DNA of 64,000 nt from Bacteroidales bacterium (GTDB lineage: Bacteria; Bacteroidota; Bacteroidia; Bacteroidales; UBA7960). Below, one piece after another: positions 7,597 through 17,528 of this stretch (the stretch's first letter is position 1; each line of letters opens with the position of its first letter). The DNA lies in contig SKRM01000004.1 of NCBI GenBank assembly GCA_007118495.1, forward strand, positions 1-64,000, written 5' to 3'. The notes under the pieces are model-generated. The model ran no database searches and had not been told where the DNA came from. It worked only from the letters and a program-made list of their open reading frames with translations. The translations under genes and the position numbers were made by a program.

Positions 7597-8784
7597 ATGG
7601 TGAATATAATATTGAAATCAGGTAAAGATGATGCTGTAAGGCGATTCCATCCGTGGGTTTTCAGCGGTGCCATTAAAAAAATGGACGGCAACCCCATAGA
7701 TGGATCCATGGCAACCATATATTCAAATAAGGGAGAGTATCTTGCTACAGGAATATACCAGGATGGTGTTATAGCCGTAAGGATTATGGCATTTGCTCCT
7801 GACCGTCCTGAAAAATTTGATGGAGATTTCTGGCAACAGGCATTATTAAAGGCTTGGTATTTAAGAGAAAGCTTGGGGTTGATAAACAATCAGGGTACCA
7901 ATGTTTACCGGTTGGTACATGGTGAAGGTGACCACTTGCCAGGTCTTATCATAGACCATTATAATGGTCACCTGGTTATCCAGATCCATTCTATTGGCTT
8001 ATACGGATATATTGGTCAAATTGCAGAATGCCTCAAAGATTTGTACAAAGGCAAAATGGTAAGCATTTACGACAAAAGCCGGGAAACACTCCCTGCCTCT
8101 TTCTGGAAAGATAAAGACCCCGGTGGAGTGTTGTTTGGTCAACCCAGCGAGGTTGAGGTACTTGAGAACGGGAATCGTTTCAAAATTGACATTGTTGAAG
8201 GACAAAAAACCGGTTTTTTTATTGACCAGCGTGACAACAGAGATTTGCTCGGCAAATACAGCCACGGAAGATATGTCTTAAATACGTTTTGTTACAGTGG
8301 TGGCTTTTCAGTGTATGCGTTAAAAGCAGGGGCAAGAATGGTTCATTCGCTCGATAGTTCGGTAAAAGCCATGGCCCTTACGGAAAAGAACGTGGAGTTG
8401 AACGACAGAAGCAAACATCACGAATGCATCACAGGTGACACCATGCAATATTTAAGGTCGACTGAAGAAAGCTATGACCTCATTGTGCTTGATCCTCCGG
8501 CCTATGCAAAACATCAGCATGTCAAGCATAATGCCGTTCAGGGTTACAAGCGACTTAACCTTGAAGCCCTGAAATCAATTGCTCCGGGCGGCCTGCTTTT
8601 CACTTTCAGTTGCTCTCAGGTGGTAGATATGAACCTTTTCAGGTCAACAGTGATGTCGGCGTCAATACAGGCCGGACGACGCGTTCGAATAATTCATCAG
8701 CTGACCCAGCCGGCAGATCATCCCGTAAATATATTTCATCCTGAAGGGCAATATCTTAAAGGACTTGTCCTCCATGTTTCGTGA
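7597..8784 (+). CDS. rlmI: 23S rRNA (cytosine-C5) methyltransferase, RlmI family
   Basis: RlmI uses S-adenosylmethionine to make m5C in 23S rRNA (C1962 in E. coli). The N-terminal 75 residues look like a PUA RNA-binding domain (RRFHPWVFSGAI). The Rossmann methyltransferase follows, with DQRDNRDLLG, VLNTFCYSGGFSVYA, LDPPAYAKHQ, and a C-terminal FSCSQVVD whose cysteine would be the catalytic residue. At 395 residues it matches the family length. The MATE exporter gene follows on the same strand. Confidence 0.88.
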   Translation: MVNIILKSGKDDAVRRFHPWVFSGAIKKMDGNPIDGSMATIYSNKGEYLATGIYQDGVIAVRIMAFAPDRPEKFDGDFWQQALLKAWYLRESLGLINNQGTNVYRLVHGEGDHLPGLIIDHYNGHLVIQIHSIGLYGYIGQIAECLKDLYKGKMVSIYDKSRETLPASFWKDKDPGGVLFGQPSEVEVLENGNRFKIDIVEGQKTGFFIDQRDNRDLLGKYSHGRYVLNTFCYSGGFSVYALKAGARMVHSLDSSVKAMALTEKNVELNDRSKHHECITGDTMQYLRSTEESYDLIVLDPPAYAKHQHVKHNAVQGYKRLNLEALKSIAPGGLLFTFSCSQVVDMNLFRSTVMSASIQAGRRVRIIHQLTQPADHPVNIFHPEGQYLKGLVLHVS

Positions 8785-8845
8785 GAAATCTTAAAGCAAT
8801 CCATCATTTTTTTTGACACCATTATCCATATTCAGCGCTTCATGC

Positions 8846-10189
8846 ATGCAGGGTTCCGGTAATACACACACAACTTACAAGCAAATATGGCAGGTATCCT
8901 ACCCCATTATCATCGGCTTGATGGCCCAAAACCTCATGGTGGTCATAGACACTGCCTTTCTGGGCAGATTGGGTGAGGTCACTCTGGGAGCTTCAGCCAT
9001 AGGGGGTATTTTCTACCTCTGCCTTGTCATGCTCGGAGCTGGATTTGCAGTTGGCGTTCAAATACTTATCGGCAGAAGAAACGGAGAGGGGAAGCTTCAA
9101 CAGATCGGTAGCATTTTTGACCATGCCAATTTTTTTATGATTGCCCTGGCCCTTATCCTCTTTATGTTTATGACATATCTGGCTCCTGCAGTGCTGTCAT
9201 TGTTCATGCAGTCAGAGGCAGTTTTGCACGAAAGCATTGTTTTTTTATCATACCGGCGTTTCGGATTCCTTTTCGGATTCCTGGTACTGTCATTCAATGC
9301 ATTCTACATCGGTATTACCCGTACAAGAATTCTTATAGCCAGCACCGTGATAATGGCCGTAATTAATATTGTACTTGATTACCTGCTCATATTCGGATAT
9401 GGTATTTTTCCTGCTTTGGGAATTGCCGGAGCAGCCATCGCCACTAATATCTCTGAGCTGCTTACTTTCTCTTTTTTACTGGTCTGGGTCAGTGCCGGAA
9501 AGACATTGAAAACTTACAGCCTGTTTAGCGTCAGGCGACCCAACTGGCTGGCATACAAACCCATCTTTAAGGTAGCTGTTCCGGTAATGTTTCAGTACTT
9601 TCTGTCATTCAGCGCCTGGTTTGTATTCTTCATGATCATCGAGCAGATTGGAGAGACAGCACTGGCTGCTTCTAACATTACCAGAAGTTTTTATATGCTG
9701 ATGATGATTCCTGTGTGGGGTTTAAGTTCAACCACCAACACCCTTGTAAGCAATCTGATCGGCCAGGGCCGGACAGATGAAGTAATACCCCTTATCAGAA
9801 AAATTTTGGTTATGGGCGTAGGGGCCACAATTGTAATTGCACAGGTAAACATATTTTTCCCTGATGAAATTATATCGTTTTTCACAAATGAACCCCAGCT
9901 CTATGAAGCCACAAGACCCCTCTTGAGGGTGGTCTCACTCGCCCTGGTTGCTTTTTCATTTGGCATGATCATATTCAGCGGCCTTTCCGGTACCGGCAAA
10001 ACACAGGTTGCGCTTTTCATAGAAATATTATCCATCATTTTTTATCTTCTTGTTGCCTTTATCCTTGCCGTATTGTTCAAAGGTTCAGCACCTGTGGTCT
10101 GGTTTGTCGAGGTGGTCTATTTTAGTATTCTGGGAATCGCCTCTTATGCCTATCTCAAAACAGGAAAATGGAAGGTATACCACATTTGA
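8846..10189 (+). CDS. MATE family efflux transporter
   Basis: This multidrug/toxin exporter uses a Na+ or H+ gradient at the inner membrane. The first half begins IWQVSYPIIIGLMAQNLMVVIDTAFLGRLG, and the second starts near FKVAVPVMFQYFLSF. Each half fits six helices, giving the usual MATE total of 12. The ORF track begins at TTG 8813, but the in-frame ATG 8846 gives a normal 447-residue protein starting MQGSGNTHTTY. The transported substrate is unknown; MATE proteins export cationic drugs, flavins or organic acids. Confidence 0.88.
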   Translation: MQGSGNTHTTYKQIWQVSYPIIIGLMAQNLMVVIDTAFLGRLGEVTLGASAIGGIFYLCLVMLGAGFAVGVQILIGRRNGEGKLQQIGSIFDHANFFMIALALILFMFMTYLAPAVLSLFMQSEAVLHESIVFLSYRRFGFLFGFLVLSFNAFYIGITRTRILIASTVIMAVINIVLDYLLIFGYGIFPALGIAGAAIATNISELLTFSFLLVWVSAGKTLKTYSLFSVRRPNWLAYKPIFKVAVPVMFQYFLSFSAWFVFFMIIEQIGETALAASNITRSFYMLMMIPVWGLSSTTNTLVSNLIGQGRTDEVIPLIRKILVMGVGATIVIAQVNIFFPDEIISFFTNEPQLYEATRPLLRVVSLALVAFSFGMIIFSGLSGTGKTQVALFIEILSIIFYLLVAFILAVLFKGSAPVVWFVEVVYFSILGIASYAYLKTGKWKVYHI

Positions 10190-10250
10190 TCAGCCTGTCT
10201 TGATTATGATTTCTTTTTACTGCTGATCCGTTCAATTGAAAATTGTCACG

Positions 10251-10258
10251 TATATTTG
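10251..10258 (+). promoter_or_regulatory. -7 element upstream of the GH3/beta-lactamase gene
   Basis: TATATTTG matches TAnnTTTG, 41 bases before the ATG at 10300. A good -33 TTG at 17-23 bases is not seen. Confidence 0.45.
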
Positions 10259-10299
10259 TATGTTAACCAATCCATACTGTTACGTCCATTGTTCTGACC

Positions 10300-13299
10300 A
10301 TGCAAAAGTTATCTTCTCTCCTTGTTTTAGCCTCAATCGTTTTATTGCTATCCACAGGGTTCATACGAACTGATCAGGCAGCCAGCCCTCTTGCATTACA
10401 GCCTCCACCGCACGATTTTTCCACTCCCTGGGTTGACTCTGTCTTTGCTTCTCTCAATCTGGAGCAGCGCATTGCACAACTTATCATGATAAGGGTGCGT
10501 ACCGACATGGATCAGGCATATTATGACCAAATGGTCAGGGATGTAAAAGCCCATAATGTGGGAGGCATCGCATTTTTTCGGGGAAGCCCAACCAGGCAGG
10601 TGCTGCTGACAAACAGAATGCAAAGCCAGGTTCAAACTCCCATGCTTGTAGCCATGGATGCAGAATGGGGCCCTTCCATGCGTCTTGACAGCACCATTGT
10701 CTTTCCCAGACAGATGGCCCTGGGTGCCATACAAGAAGACCACCTGGTTTACCAAATGGGGATGGAAATTGGACGTCAATTAAGGCGCCTTGGAGTGCAT
10801 ATCAACTTTGCACCAGTTGTTGATGTGAACAACAACCCCGATAATCCGGTAATTAATTTCAGGGCTTTTGGTGAAAACCGCTATAATGTAGCCAACAAAG
10901 GACTTGCCTATATGCATGGTCTGCAAGATGCGGGTGTTATTGCCTGCGCCAAGCATTTTCCCGGACACGGAGACACCAATGCAGACTCCCATTATACCCT
11001 GCCCCTGCTCAGACATTCTCTGGCTGAAATTGATTCAATCCACCTATACCCCTTCAAAAAGATGATTCAGGAGGGTCTCCACTCTGTAATGGTGGCACAT
11101 CTTGAAATACCTGCACTTGAAGAACAAAGGCATCTGCCCTCGACCCTTTCTAAAAACATTGTAACCCATCTGCTACAAGACGAAATGGGTTTTAAAGGAC
11201 TTATCATTACCGATGCCCTTGAGATGCAGGGTGTTTCAGACCACTTTGACCCAGGTGTGTCTGAACTCAAAGCCCTGATGGCCGGAAACGATATCCTGCT
11301 GTTGCCCCAGGATGTACCGGCAGCCATTGCAGCCATAAAAAACGCCCTTGATGAGGGCGTTATTACTGAAGACCTCATTAATGAGAGGTGCAAAAAAATA
11401 CTTTATTACAAGCAACTGGTGGGTCTTGATCAATATACATACACATCAGTTGATCGTTTACATGAAGAGTTGAACACATCACGCGGAAAATTGCTTAACA
11501 AAAACCTGGCTGAAGCTTCTCTCACCCTGGTAAGAAACAACAAGAGCCTGGTACCTGTCAGTGATTTGCAGCACAGAAATATTGCAGCCCTTTCAATCGG
11601 TTCTCCATCTGGCAACACTTTTCAATCTGCTTTAAGCATATATGCACCGGTCGGTCAATATAGTATTTCAAAAGAACACAGCCCCCAACAGGCCCAAAGA
11701 ACCCTCAACGCGTTAAACCGTTATGATCTCATCATTATCTCTGTTCACGATAACAGCTTCTTTCTCTCCCGTAACTATGGTATCAACCAGGAGACCATTG
11801 GCCTGATCAATACCATAGCCAAAGAAAAAGATGTTATTCTCAGCTTATTTGCAAATCCCTACAGCCTGGCATTTTTCGAAGACGAGGTATTGAATATTGA
11901 ATCCATTCTTGTAGCTTTTCAAGACGGGCATAATTTTGAACAGGCTGCTGCCGAGGCCATATTTGGAGGCATACAGCTCAAGGGAAGACTACCGGTTACC
12001 TCAGGAAAATATTTCCCTGCAGGATTAGGCATTATCACACCTGCTCCAGCCAGAATCCGCATGGGACAAGCAGAAGAAGTCGGAATAAGCTCAGAACTTC
12101 TGGCAGAGATTGACAGCCTGGCCATACAGGGCATCAGAATGAAGGCCTATCCTGGTTGTCAGATAGCCATCATCAAAGATGGAATGATGATTTACAACAA
12201 AAGTTTTGGTCATCATACCTACGACAGCCTGATGCCTGTGAGAAATTACCATATCTATGATCTGGCTTCCATAACCAAAATTGCAGCGACCACCGTCGCT
12301 GTCATGCGATTAAATGACGAAGGCCGGCTCGATATAGATAAAACACTTGGATTCTACTTACCATGGCTCAGGGGAAGTGACAAAGAACATATAAGGCTAC
12401 GCGAACTCCTTGCCCACCAGGCAAAGCTCACGCCCTGGATTCCCTTTTACATGAATACCATGGATGAAAAAGAGTTGATTGAAGGCATATACAACCAGGA
12501 ACAAACTATAGATTTTAAGACCATGGTGGCGGGAAATAAATATATTCACAACAGCTACCGCGACACCATTTTTCAGCATATTGCCATGTCTCCATTGTTA
12601 AATAATGGCAACTACAGGTACAGTGACCTGGGTTTTATCCTGCTGGCAGAGATCGTTGAACAGATCACAGGGCAAAATATCCACGATTTCACCACCCATT
12701 TTCTTTACAAGCCAATGGGGTTCAAAACCATGGGATATCAACCCCTTGAGCGTTTTGATCAATTTCTCATCACTCCTTCAGAGCATGATACGGTTTGGCG
12801 AAAGCAGGTGGTCAGGGGTTTTGTACATGATCCCGCCGCCGCCATGCTGGGGGGAATAAGTGGTCATGCCGGCTTGTTTTCAAATGCAACTGAACTGGCT
12901 GTCCTGATGCATATGGTACTCACCGGTGGAAATTACGGAGGGCAACATTTTATTGACCACCGAACCATTGAAGAATTCACCCGGGTGCAGTTTGCCGGAA
13001 ACAGCAACCGCAGAGGACTGGGATTTGACAAGCCATCTTTAAAAATTAACGAGCCTGGTCCGGCTTGCAAGAGTGCCTCTCCCAAAAGCTTTGGACACAG
13101 TGGATTTACCGGAACCCTGGCTTGGGCTGACCCTGCAGAAAATCTGGTCTTTGTATTTTTATCCAACAGAACCTATCCTGATCAGGACAACCGCTGGCTG
13201 ATTGAAGAAAACATCCGCACCCGGATCCAACAGAAAATATATGATGCCATTTATCATTCGCGCATGATCGATCAGTTAACCACTTCACTACTAAACTAA
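10300..13299 (+). CDS. GH3 beta-N-acetylhexosaminidase fused to a serine beta-lactamase-like domain
   Basis: A signal peptide (about 1-28) is followed by a GH3 catalytic domain. The NagZ signature KHFPGHGDTNADSHYTLP near residue 220 holds the Asp-His catalytic dyad, and ITDALEMQGV near 303 holds the nucleophile. A second GH3 sandwich domain reaches about residue 590. The C-terminal 400 residues are a class C beta-lactamase/D-aminopeptidase fold: SITK near 655 (SxxK), YSDLG near 772 and GHSGFTG near 931. It probably trims N-acetylglucosamine from muropeptides in the periplasm while the second domain acts on peptides or esters. Such fusions are known in Bacteroidota. It matches cell-wall genes elsewhere here (anmK, murF). 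Confidence 0.87.
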   Translation: MQKLSSLLVLASIVLLLSTGFIRTDQAASPLALQPPPHDFSTPWVDSVFASLNLEQRIAQLIMIRVRTDMDQAYYDQMVRDVKAHNVGGIAFFRGSPTRQVLLTNRMQSQVQTPMLVAMDAEWGPSMRLDSTIVFPRQMALGAIQEDHLVYQMGMEIGRQLRRLGVHINFAPVVDVNNNPDNPVINFRAFGENRYNVANKGLAYMHGLQDAGVIACAKHFPGHGDTNADSHYTLPLLRHSLAEIDSIHLYPFKKMIQEGLHSVMVAHLEIPALEEQRHLPSTLSKNIVTHLLQDEMGFKGLIITDALEMQGVSDHFDPGVSELKALMAGNDILLLPQDVPAAIAAIKNALDEGVITEDLINERCKKILYYKQLVGLDQYTYTSVDRLHEELNTSRGKLLNKNLAEASLTLVRNNKSLVPVSDLQHRNIAALSIGSPSGNTFQSALSIYAPVGQYSISKEHSPQQAQRTLNALNRYDLIIISVHDNSFFLSRNYGINQETIGLINTIAKEKDVILSLFANPYSLAFFEDEVLNIESILVAFQDGHNFEQAAAEAIFGGIQLKGRLPVTSGKYFPAGLGIITPAPARIRMGQAEEVGISSELLAEIDSLAIQGIRMKAYPGCQIAIIKDGMMIYNKSFGHHTYDSLMPVRNYHIYDLASITKIAATTVAVMRLNDEGRLDIDKTLGFYLPWLRGSDKEHIRLRELLAHQAKLTPWIPFYMNTMDEKELIEGIYNQEQTIDFKTMVAGNKYIHNSYRDTIFQHIAMSPLLNNGNYRYSDLGFILLAEIVEQITGQNIHDFTTHFLYKPMGFKTMGYQPLERFDQFLITPSEHDTVWRKQVVRGFVHDPAAAMLGGISGHAGLFSNATELAVLMHMVLTGGNYGGQHFIDHRTIEEFTRVQFAGNSNRRGLGFDKPSLKINEPGPACKSASPKSFGHSGFTGTLAWADPAENLVFVFLSNRTYPDQDNRWLIEENIRTRIQQKIYDAIYHSRMIDQLTTSLLN

Positions 13300-13351
13300 A
13301 CGGTAATAAGTTTCGTAACCATACACCATGTAAAACCTAAAAAATAAAGTT

Positions 13352-14155
13352 ATGAACTTGAAAATGTTCCTCTTTTGGTTGATAGCTGTCTTAATCACAC
13401 TATCAAGCGCTATTTACCAGCGTCTGACCGGGCCCACGACGCCTTACAGGGGGCAGGTGGAAATTCAGGATGAAACCATTTCTTACAGATTGATAAGAAC
13501 CTTTCCGCGGCCTATGGATGCCCCTGTCAGGGTAACCGCAGAGGATCAGGAAATCGGAGGTTATTTTCGTTACAAGCGCTACCCAAGTTACGACCAGTGG
13601 CAAGAAGCTCCCTTAGTAAGACGTGATGATCAGTTAATCGCCTATATTCCCCAACAACCTGCTGCCGGTAAGGTCATGTATCAGATCGTGCTTACCAAAG
13701 ACGAAGAAAAATATGTATTATCAGAAGAACCTATTGTGATCCGATTCAGAAACAACGTGCCGGCATGGGCCATGATACCGCATATTTTCCTGATGTTTGC
13801 AGCCATGCTCCTAAGCACAAGGGCAGGAATAGCTGCAATAGCCAATGACAAGACCTATAAGCTTACTTTATGGACGTTGGTAACTTTTATACTTGGCGGG
13901 CTGGTGTTCGGACCGATTATTCAAAAATATGCATTTGGTGATTTCTGGACGGGCTGGCCGTTTGGAACCGACCTGACAGACAATAAAACGGCCTTTGCCC
14001 TCATTTTTTGGGTCATTGCATTCTTCAAGGCCAGAAACAACCCTAAGCACCAGACATGGGTTATTGTTGCCGCCGTAATAATGCTGATTATTTATTTAAT
14101 TCCACATAGCTTGTTTGGTTCAGAAATTGACTGGACACAAGAAGGGCCTCAGTGA
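13352..14155 (+). CDS. Conserved integral membrane protein of unknown function
   Basis: This 267-residue protein has an N-terminal membrane anchor (about 5-22) and an extracytoplasmic region of about 110 residues that looks like a beta-sandwich (VEIQDETISYRLIRTF, VMYQIVLTKDEEKYVL). Four C-terminal helices follow (about 137-252), with the striking loop FGDFWTGWPFGTDLTDNKT between the second and third. I recall similar proteins in Bacteroidota genomes but no assigned role. It stands alone between the GH3 fusion and parA. The tryptophan-rich polar loop between helices suggests a cofactor- or ligand-binding site, which is inference. Confidence 0.7.
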   Translation: MNLKMFLFWLIAVLITLSSAIYQRLTGPTTPYRGQVEIQDETISYRLIRTFPRPMDAPVRVTAEDQEIGGYFRYKRYPSYDQWQEAPLVRRDDQLIAYIPQQPAAGKVMYQIVLTKDEEKYVLSEEPIVIRFRNNVPAWAMIPHIFLMFAAMLLSTRAGIAAIANDKTYKLTLWTLVTFILGGLVFGPIIQKYAFGDFWTGWPFGTDLTDNKTAFALIFWVIAFFKARNNPKHQTWVIVAAVIMLIIYLIPHSLFGSEIDWTQEGPQ

Positions 14156-14163
14156 GCCTTTTT
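14142..14163 (+). terminator. Weak hairpin at the end of the membrane protein gene
   Basis: AAGGGC and GCCTTT can pair across an 8-base loop that contains the TGA stop, followed by T residues. The stem is only 6 bp with one G-T pair, so activity is uncertain. Confidence 0.35.
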
Positions 14164-14230
14164 GCTGCCATGCTGCAACTGACTCCGGAGTTTTTTATAA
14201 AAAATTAACGCCACAAGCATGCAGAAGTTG

Positions 14231-14238
14231 TAAATTTG
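14231..14238 (+). promoter_or_regulatory. -7 element upstream of parA in a near-palindrome
   Basis: TAAATTTG matches TAnnTTTG and is flanked by GTTG and CAAC, giving the near-perfect palindrome GTTGTAAATTTGCAAC (14227-14242). An operator overlapping the promoter is possible. The leader to the parA ATG would be about 80 bases. Confidence 0.45.
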
Positions 14239-14324
14239 CAACTTAACGGCCGTGCCTTTGTTTTATAAGCAGTGCTGGGTTTGAATAATTTACATGAATA
14301 TTCATTTTGTACCACTATTTCATT

Positions 14325-15128
14325 ATGGGTAAAATTATAGCGATTGCCAATCAAAAAGGGGGCGTAGGCAAAACCACAACTGCCATCAACTTGTCTGCAA
14401 GTCTGGCCGTATTGGAATACAAGACATTGCTTATTGATGCTGATCCACAGGCAAACGCCACATCTGGTGTCGGGATTGATCCAAAACTGGTAAAAACCAG
14501 CATATATGAATGCATCATTGATGACGTTGAGCCAGAAAACATTCTGCTGAATACCTCAACACCCCATCTTGACCTCATACCAGCTCATATTGACCTTGTA
14601 GGTGCTGAAATCGAAATGATCAACCTGCCCAACAGAGAAAAAATGATGCGCAAGGTCATTGAAAAGATCAAAGACCAATATGATTTTATTATTATTGACT
14701 GCTCTCCTTCACTCGGGTTGGTAACTGTAAATGCCTTGACAGCCGCTGATTCAGTGATCATTCCCGTGCAATGTGAATATTTTGCCCTTGAAGGCCTCGG
14801 AAAATTGCTTAATACAATCAAAATTGTCCAATCAAGGTTAAATACCGAGCTGGCGATTGAAGGTATTTTGCTTACCATGTATGACGCCCGGTTAAGATTG
14901 GCGAACCAGGTTGTTGAAGAGGTGAGAATGCATTTTCAGGAATTGGTATTTGACACGATAATCTACCGTAACATCAAACTGGGTGAGGCTCCCAGCTTTG
15001 GTGAGACGATCATCATGCACGACGCCCAAAGCCGGGGGTCGCTGAATCACCTGAACCTGGCCAGAGAGATACTGCAGAAGAATGGGTTAACGAAAATCAG
15101 GCAAGAGGATAAAACCATCAATATATGA
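14325..15128 (+). CDS. parA: Chromosome-partitioning ATPase ParA/Soj
   Basis: ParA binds DNA in its ATP form and drives segregation of ParB-parS complexes. The deviant Walker A motif [14 protein letters not shown] lies at the N-terminus, [11 protein letters not shown] follows, and [19 protein letters not shown] is Walker B. ATG 14325 is preferred over the tracked TTG 14307 because it gives [19 protein letters not shown], the standard N-terminus, and 267 residues. The stop overlaps the parB ATG. The chromosomal parA-parB-DUF5683-dapB-lepB order is common in Bacteroidota. Confidence 0.94.
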   Translation: MGKIIAIANQKGGVGKTTTAINLSASLAVLEYKTLLIDADPQANATSGVGIDPKLVKTSIYECIIDDVEPENILLNTSTPHLDLIPAHIDLVGAEIEMINLPNREKMMRKVIEKIKDQYDFIIIDCSPSLGLVTVNALTAADSVIIPVQCEYFALEGLGKLLNTIKIVQSRLNTELAIEGILLTMYDARLRLANQVVEEVRMHFQELVFDTIIYRNIKLGEAPSFGETIIMHDAQSRGSLNHLNLAREILQKNGLTKIRQEDKTINI

Positions 15129-16036
15129 ACGCCAAAAAACGTGCACTGGGTAAGGGGTTAGGAGCCCTTCTCGACAACTCGGGTGTCGAACCCCAACCAA
15201 CCTATGATGTTGGTAAAGACCTTATGGCTGTTGGAACCATTGGCAAGGTATCAATTGATTTGATTGAAGCCAACCCCTACCAGCCCCGTACTGATTTTGA
15301 TGAAGAAGCCTTGAATGACCTGGCTGCCTCAATTAAGGAACAAGGAGTTATCCAGCCTATTACCCTCCGGAAAATTGATGGCCAAAAACTCCAGCTTATA
15401 TCAGGTGAGAGACGATTAAAGGCCTCCAAAATGGCCGGGCTTAAAGAGATTCCCGCATATATCATGAGTGCCGACGATCACTCAATGCTTGAAATGGCCA
15501 TCGTTGAAAACATACAAAGGGAGAACCTGAACCCTGTGGAGATTGCCATGGGTTACAAAAGGCTTATCCACGAATATGAGCTCACACAAGAAATGCTAAG
15601 TGAAAGGTTGGGAAAAAGCAGGCCTTCTATTGCCAACCACCTCCGCCTTCTTAACCTACCCGGTGAAATACAAATAGGCGTCAGACAAGAAATGATCACC
15701 ATGGGGCACGCCAAAGCCCTGCTGTCAATTGAAGACTTTCAGACACAAATGGAAGTATACCAGGATATTATTGAGCAGTCGTTGTCGGTAAGAGAGGTGG
15801 AGGAGATTATCCGCGACCTGGGCTCAAAAGATGAAAGTCCCCAGCCAGGCAAAAAGAAAAAAGAATCATCTTCAATTCCTGATTCAGAAGCCTCCGACCG
15901 CTTAAAAAGAGATTTGGAAGGTATCTACGAAGCCAAAGTCCAGGTAAAAGCCAAACCAGGCGGAAAAGGCAGTATTATGATCCACTATAAATCAATTGAC
16001 GACCTGAACAGAATCTCCATATTGTTGAAAAGATAA
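15125..16036 (+). CDS. parB: Chromosome-partitioning protein ParB/Spo0J
   Basis: ParB binds parS sites, spreads along DNA as a CTP-dependent clamp and stimulates ParA. The N-terminus [15 protein letters not shown] is the usual ParA-stimulating segment. The ParB/sulfiredoxin domain contains NPYQPRTDF and [13 protein letters not shown], and the helix-turn-helix region contains [20 protein letters not shown] basic linker and a C-terminal dimerisation segment end the 303 residues. It overlaps parA by 4 bases, so translation is probably coupled. I found no consensus parS site in the window. Confidence 0.94.
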   Translation: MNAKKRALGKGLGALLDNSGVEPQPTYDVGKDLMAVGTIGKVSIDLIEANPYQPRTDFDEEALNDLAASIKEQGVIQPITLRKIDGQKLQLISGERRLKASKMAGLKEIPAYIMSADDHSMLEMAIVENIQRENLNPVEIAMGYKRLIHEYELTQEMLSERLGKSRPSIANHLRLLNLPGEIQIGVRQEMITMGHAKALLSIEDFQTQMEVYQDIIEQSLSVREVEEIIRDLGSKDESPQPGKKKKESSSIPDSEASDRLKRDLEGIYEAKVQVKAKPGGKGSIMIHYKSIDDLNRISILLKR

Positions 16037-16105
16037 ACCAGGAAAGAAGGCAGGATATTGAAGCAATTTGCAAATAATCCGTTCTTATGCGGAAAATCAC
16101 ACACC

Positions 16106-16687
16106 ATGCAAAAGGGATTTTCCATACTTGCCTTATGCCTGCTCATCTCATTGGCGGTAAGTGGTTCTGATCTTGTACTAAAAAACCCGGATGCACTTCA
16201 GCAAATTGACCTTCGGAGACCTGCCACAGAAATTCAGTCACCTGCAAAAGCTGCCATGCTTTCAGCTACGCTGCCCGGGCTCGGACAAATATACAACGGA
16301 AAATACTGGAAAGTTCCTGTCATATATGCCGGTTTTGGCACCCTAATATATTTTGTTGACATGAACACTACCGAACACAGGTTTTGGAGAGAAGCCTGGC
16401 TTGCAAGAGTTGATGGCAACCCAAATACAACCGACAATCTTCCACATTCAACTGCAGTTTTAGAAAGGGCCATGAACTTTTACCGCAGAAACCTTGAAAT
16501 TACCTACTTATTATCTGCCGCATTATATCTGCTTAATATTCTTGACGCCAGTGTGGATGCCCACCTGATGAATTTTGATGTTGGAGAAGATCTCCGACTG
16601 GGCATGCAGCCCCGGCCGGCACCAATCCTACCCGGGCATAGTGGCCACCGCACAGCGGCACATTTTACCATTACATACAGATTTTAA
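16106..16687 (+). CDS. DUF5683 domain envelope protein
   Basis: Small proteins of this family are usually found between parB and dapB in Bacteroidota; their role is unknown. ATG 16106 gives MQKGFSILALCLLISLAVSG, a good signal peptide, while the tracked TTG 16058 would bury it behind 16 residues. The core AAMLSATLPGLGQIYNGKYWKVP is the DUF5683 hallmark, and two hydrophobic segments follow (IYAGFGTLIYFV and ITYLLSAALYLLNIL). The end, HFTITYRF, resembles a terminal beta strand. It is 193 residues and ends one base before dapB. Confidence 0.75.
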   Translation: MQKGFSILALCLLISLAVSGSDLVLKNPDALQQIDLRRPATEIQSPAKAAMLSATLPGLGQIYNGKYWKVPVIYAGFGTLIYFVDMNTTEHRFWREAWLARVDGNPNTTDNLPHSTAVLERAMNFYRRNLEITYLLSAALYLLNILDASVDAHLMNFDVGEDLRLGMQPRPAPILPGHSGHRTAAHFTITYRF

Positions 16688-16688
16688 T

Positions 16689-17426
16689 ATGACAAATCAT
16701 CAACTAAAGATCGCATTGATCGGTTATGGAAAAATGGGCAGAACTATTGAACAGCTTGCCCTTCAAAAAAATCACAGCATTAAACTGATCATTGATAACC
16801 AATTACAATGGGACTCCCATGGCAAAGACCTGGCTGATTGTGACGTGGCCATAGAGTTTACATCGCCCGAAGCCGCACCAGCCAACATCAGGAGATGCTT
16901 TGAGGCCGGCATTCCAGTGGTAACCGGAACCACCGGATGGCTTCATGAGCTTCCGACCATTGAAAAACTTTGCCTGAAGATGGATCAGTCATTGTTTTAT
17001 GCCTCCAATTTCAGTATTGGTGTCAATATATTTTTCGCCCTGAATAATTACCTGGCAGTTTTATTAAAAAACCTTGATGGATACAAACCCCGAATCATTG
17101 AAACCCATCACACAGCCAAGCTCGATGCACCAAGCGGAACAGCCATAAGTCTGGCAGCTGATATCATAAAACACCGTCAAAACCTCAAAATGTGGGGAGA
17201 TGCTGATCAGGATCATGCAGAAGAAGTGCTTCCCATTAAGTCATACCGAATAGAAAACATTACGGGTACACACGTTGTTACATATGATTCGGCCATTGAC
17301 ACCATTGAGGTGAAGCATGAAGCCCATAACCGTTCAGGATTTGCTGAAGGAGCTATCATTGCGGCACAATGGCTGATTGACAAAAAAGGCATTTACACCA
17401 TGAAAGATTTAATGAAGCTTGCATAG
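16689..17426 (+). CDS. dapB: 4-hydroxy-tetrahydrodipicolinate reductase
   Basis: DapB reduces the product of DapA with NAD(P)H on the way to meso-diaminopimelate and lysine, feeding peptidoglycan and protein synthesis. The N-terminal nucleotide-binding GYGKMGRTIEQLA, the central TGTTGW, the catalytic ETHHTAKLDAPSGTA with its two histidines and lysine, and the C-terminal HEAHNRSGFAEGA are all present. The tracked start at 16575 overlaps the previous gene. ATG 16689 gives 245 residues, the normal length, starting one base after the DUF5683 stop. Confidence 0.93.
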   Translation: MTNHQLKIALIGYGKMGRTIEQLALQKNHSIKLIIDNQLQWDSHGKDLADCDVAIEFTSPEAAPANIRRCFEAGIPVVTGTTGWLHELPTIEKLCLKMDQSLFYASNFSIGVNIFFALNNYLAVLLKNLDGYKPRIIETHHTAKLDAPSGTAISLAADIIKHRQNLKMWGDADQDHAEEVLPIKSYRIENITGTHVVTYDSAIDTIEVKHEAHNRSGFAEGAIIAAQWLIDKKGIYTMKDLMKLA

Positions 17427-17528
17427 TGGGTTTACACCCGCTGAATACGATGAAAAACCCTTGCAGGCAGGTTATTATAACCATTGACAAAGTAATTTAT
17501 TTTTTGATAAATAATTAAAGCTACCACC

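Noticed and set aside
14156-14324. parS site or replication origin next to parAB
   Set aside because: I found no sequence close to TGTTTCACGTGAAACA here or elsewhere in the window, and no dnaA, dnaN or DnaA-box cluster. The GTTGTAAATTTGCAAC palindrome is too different.
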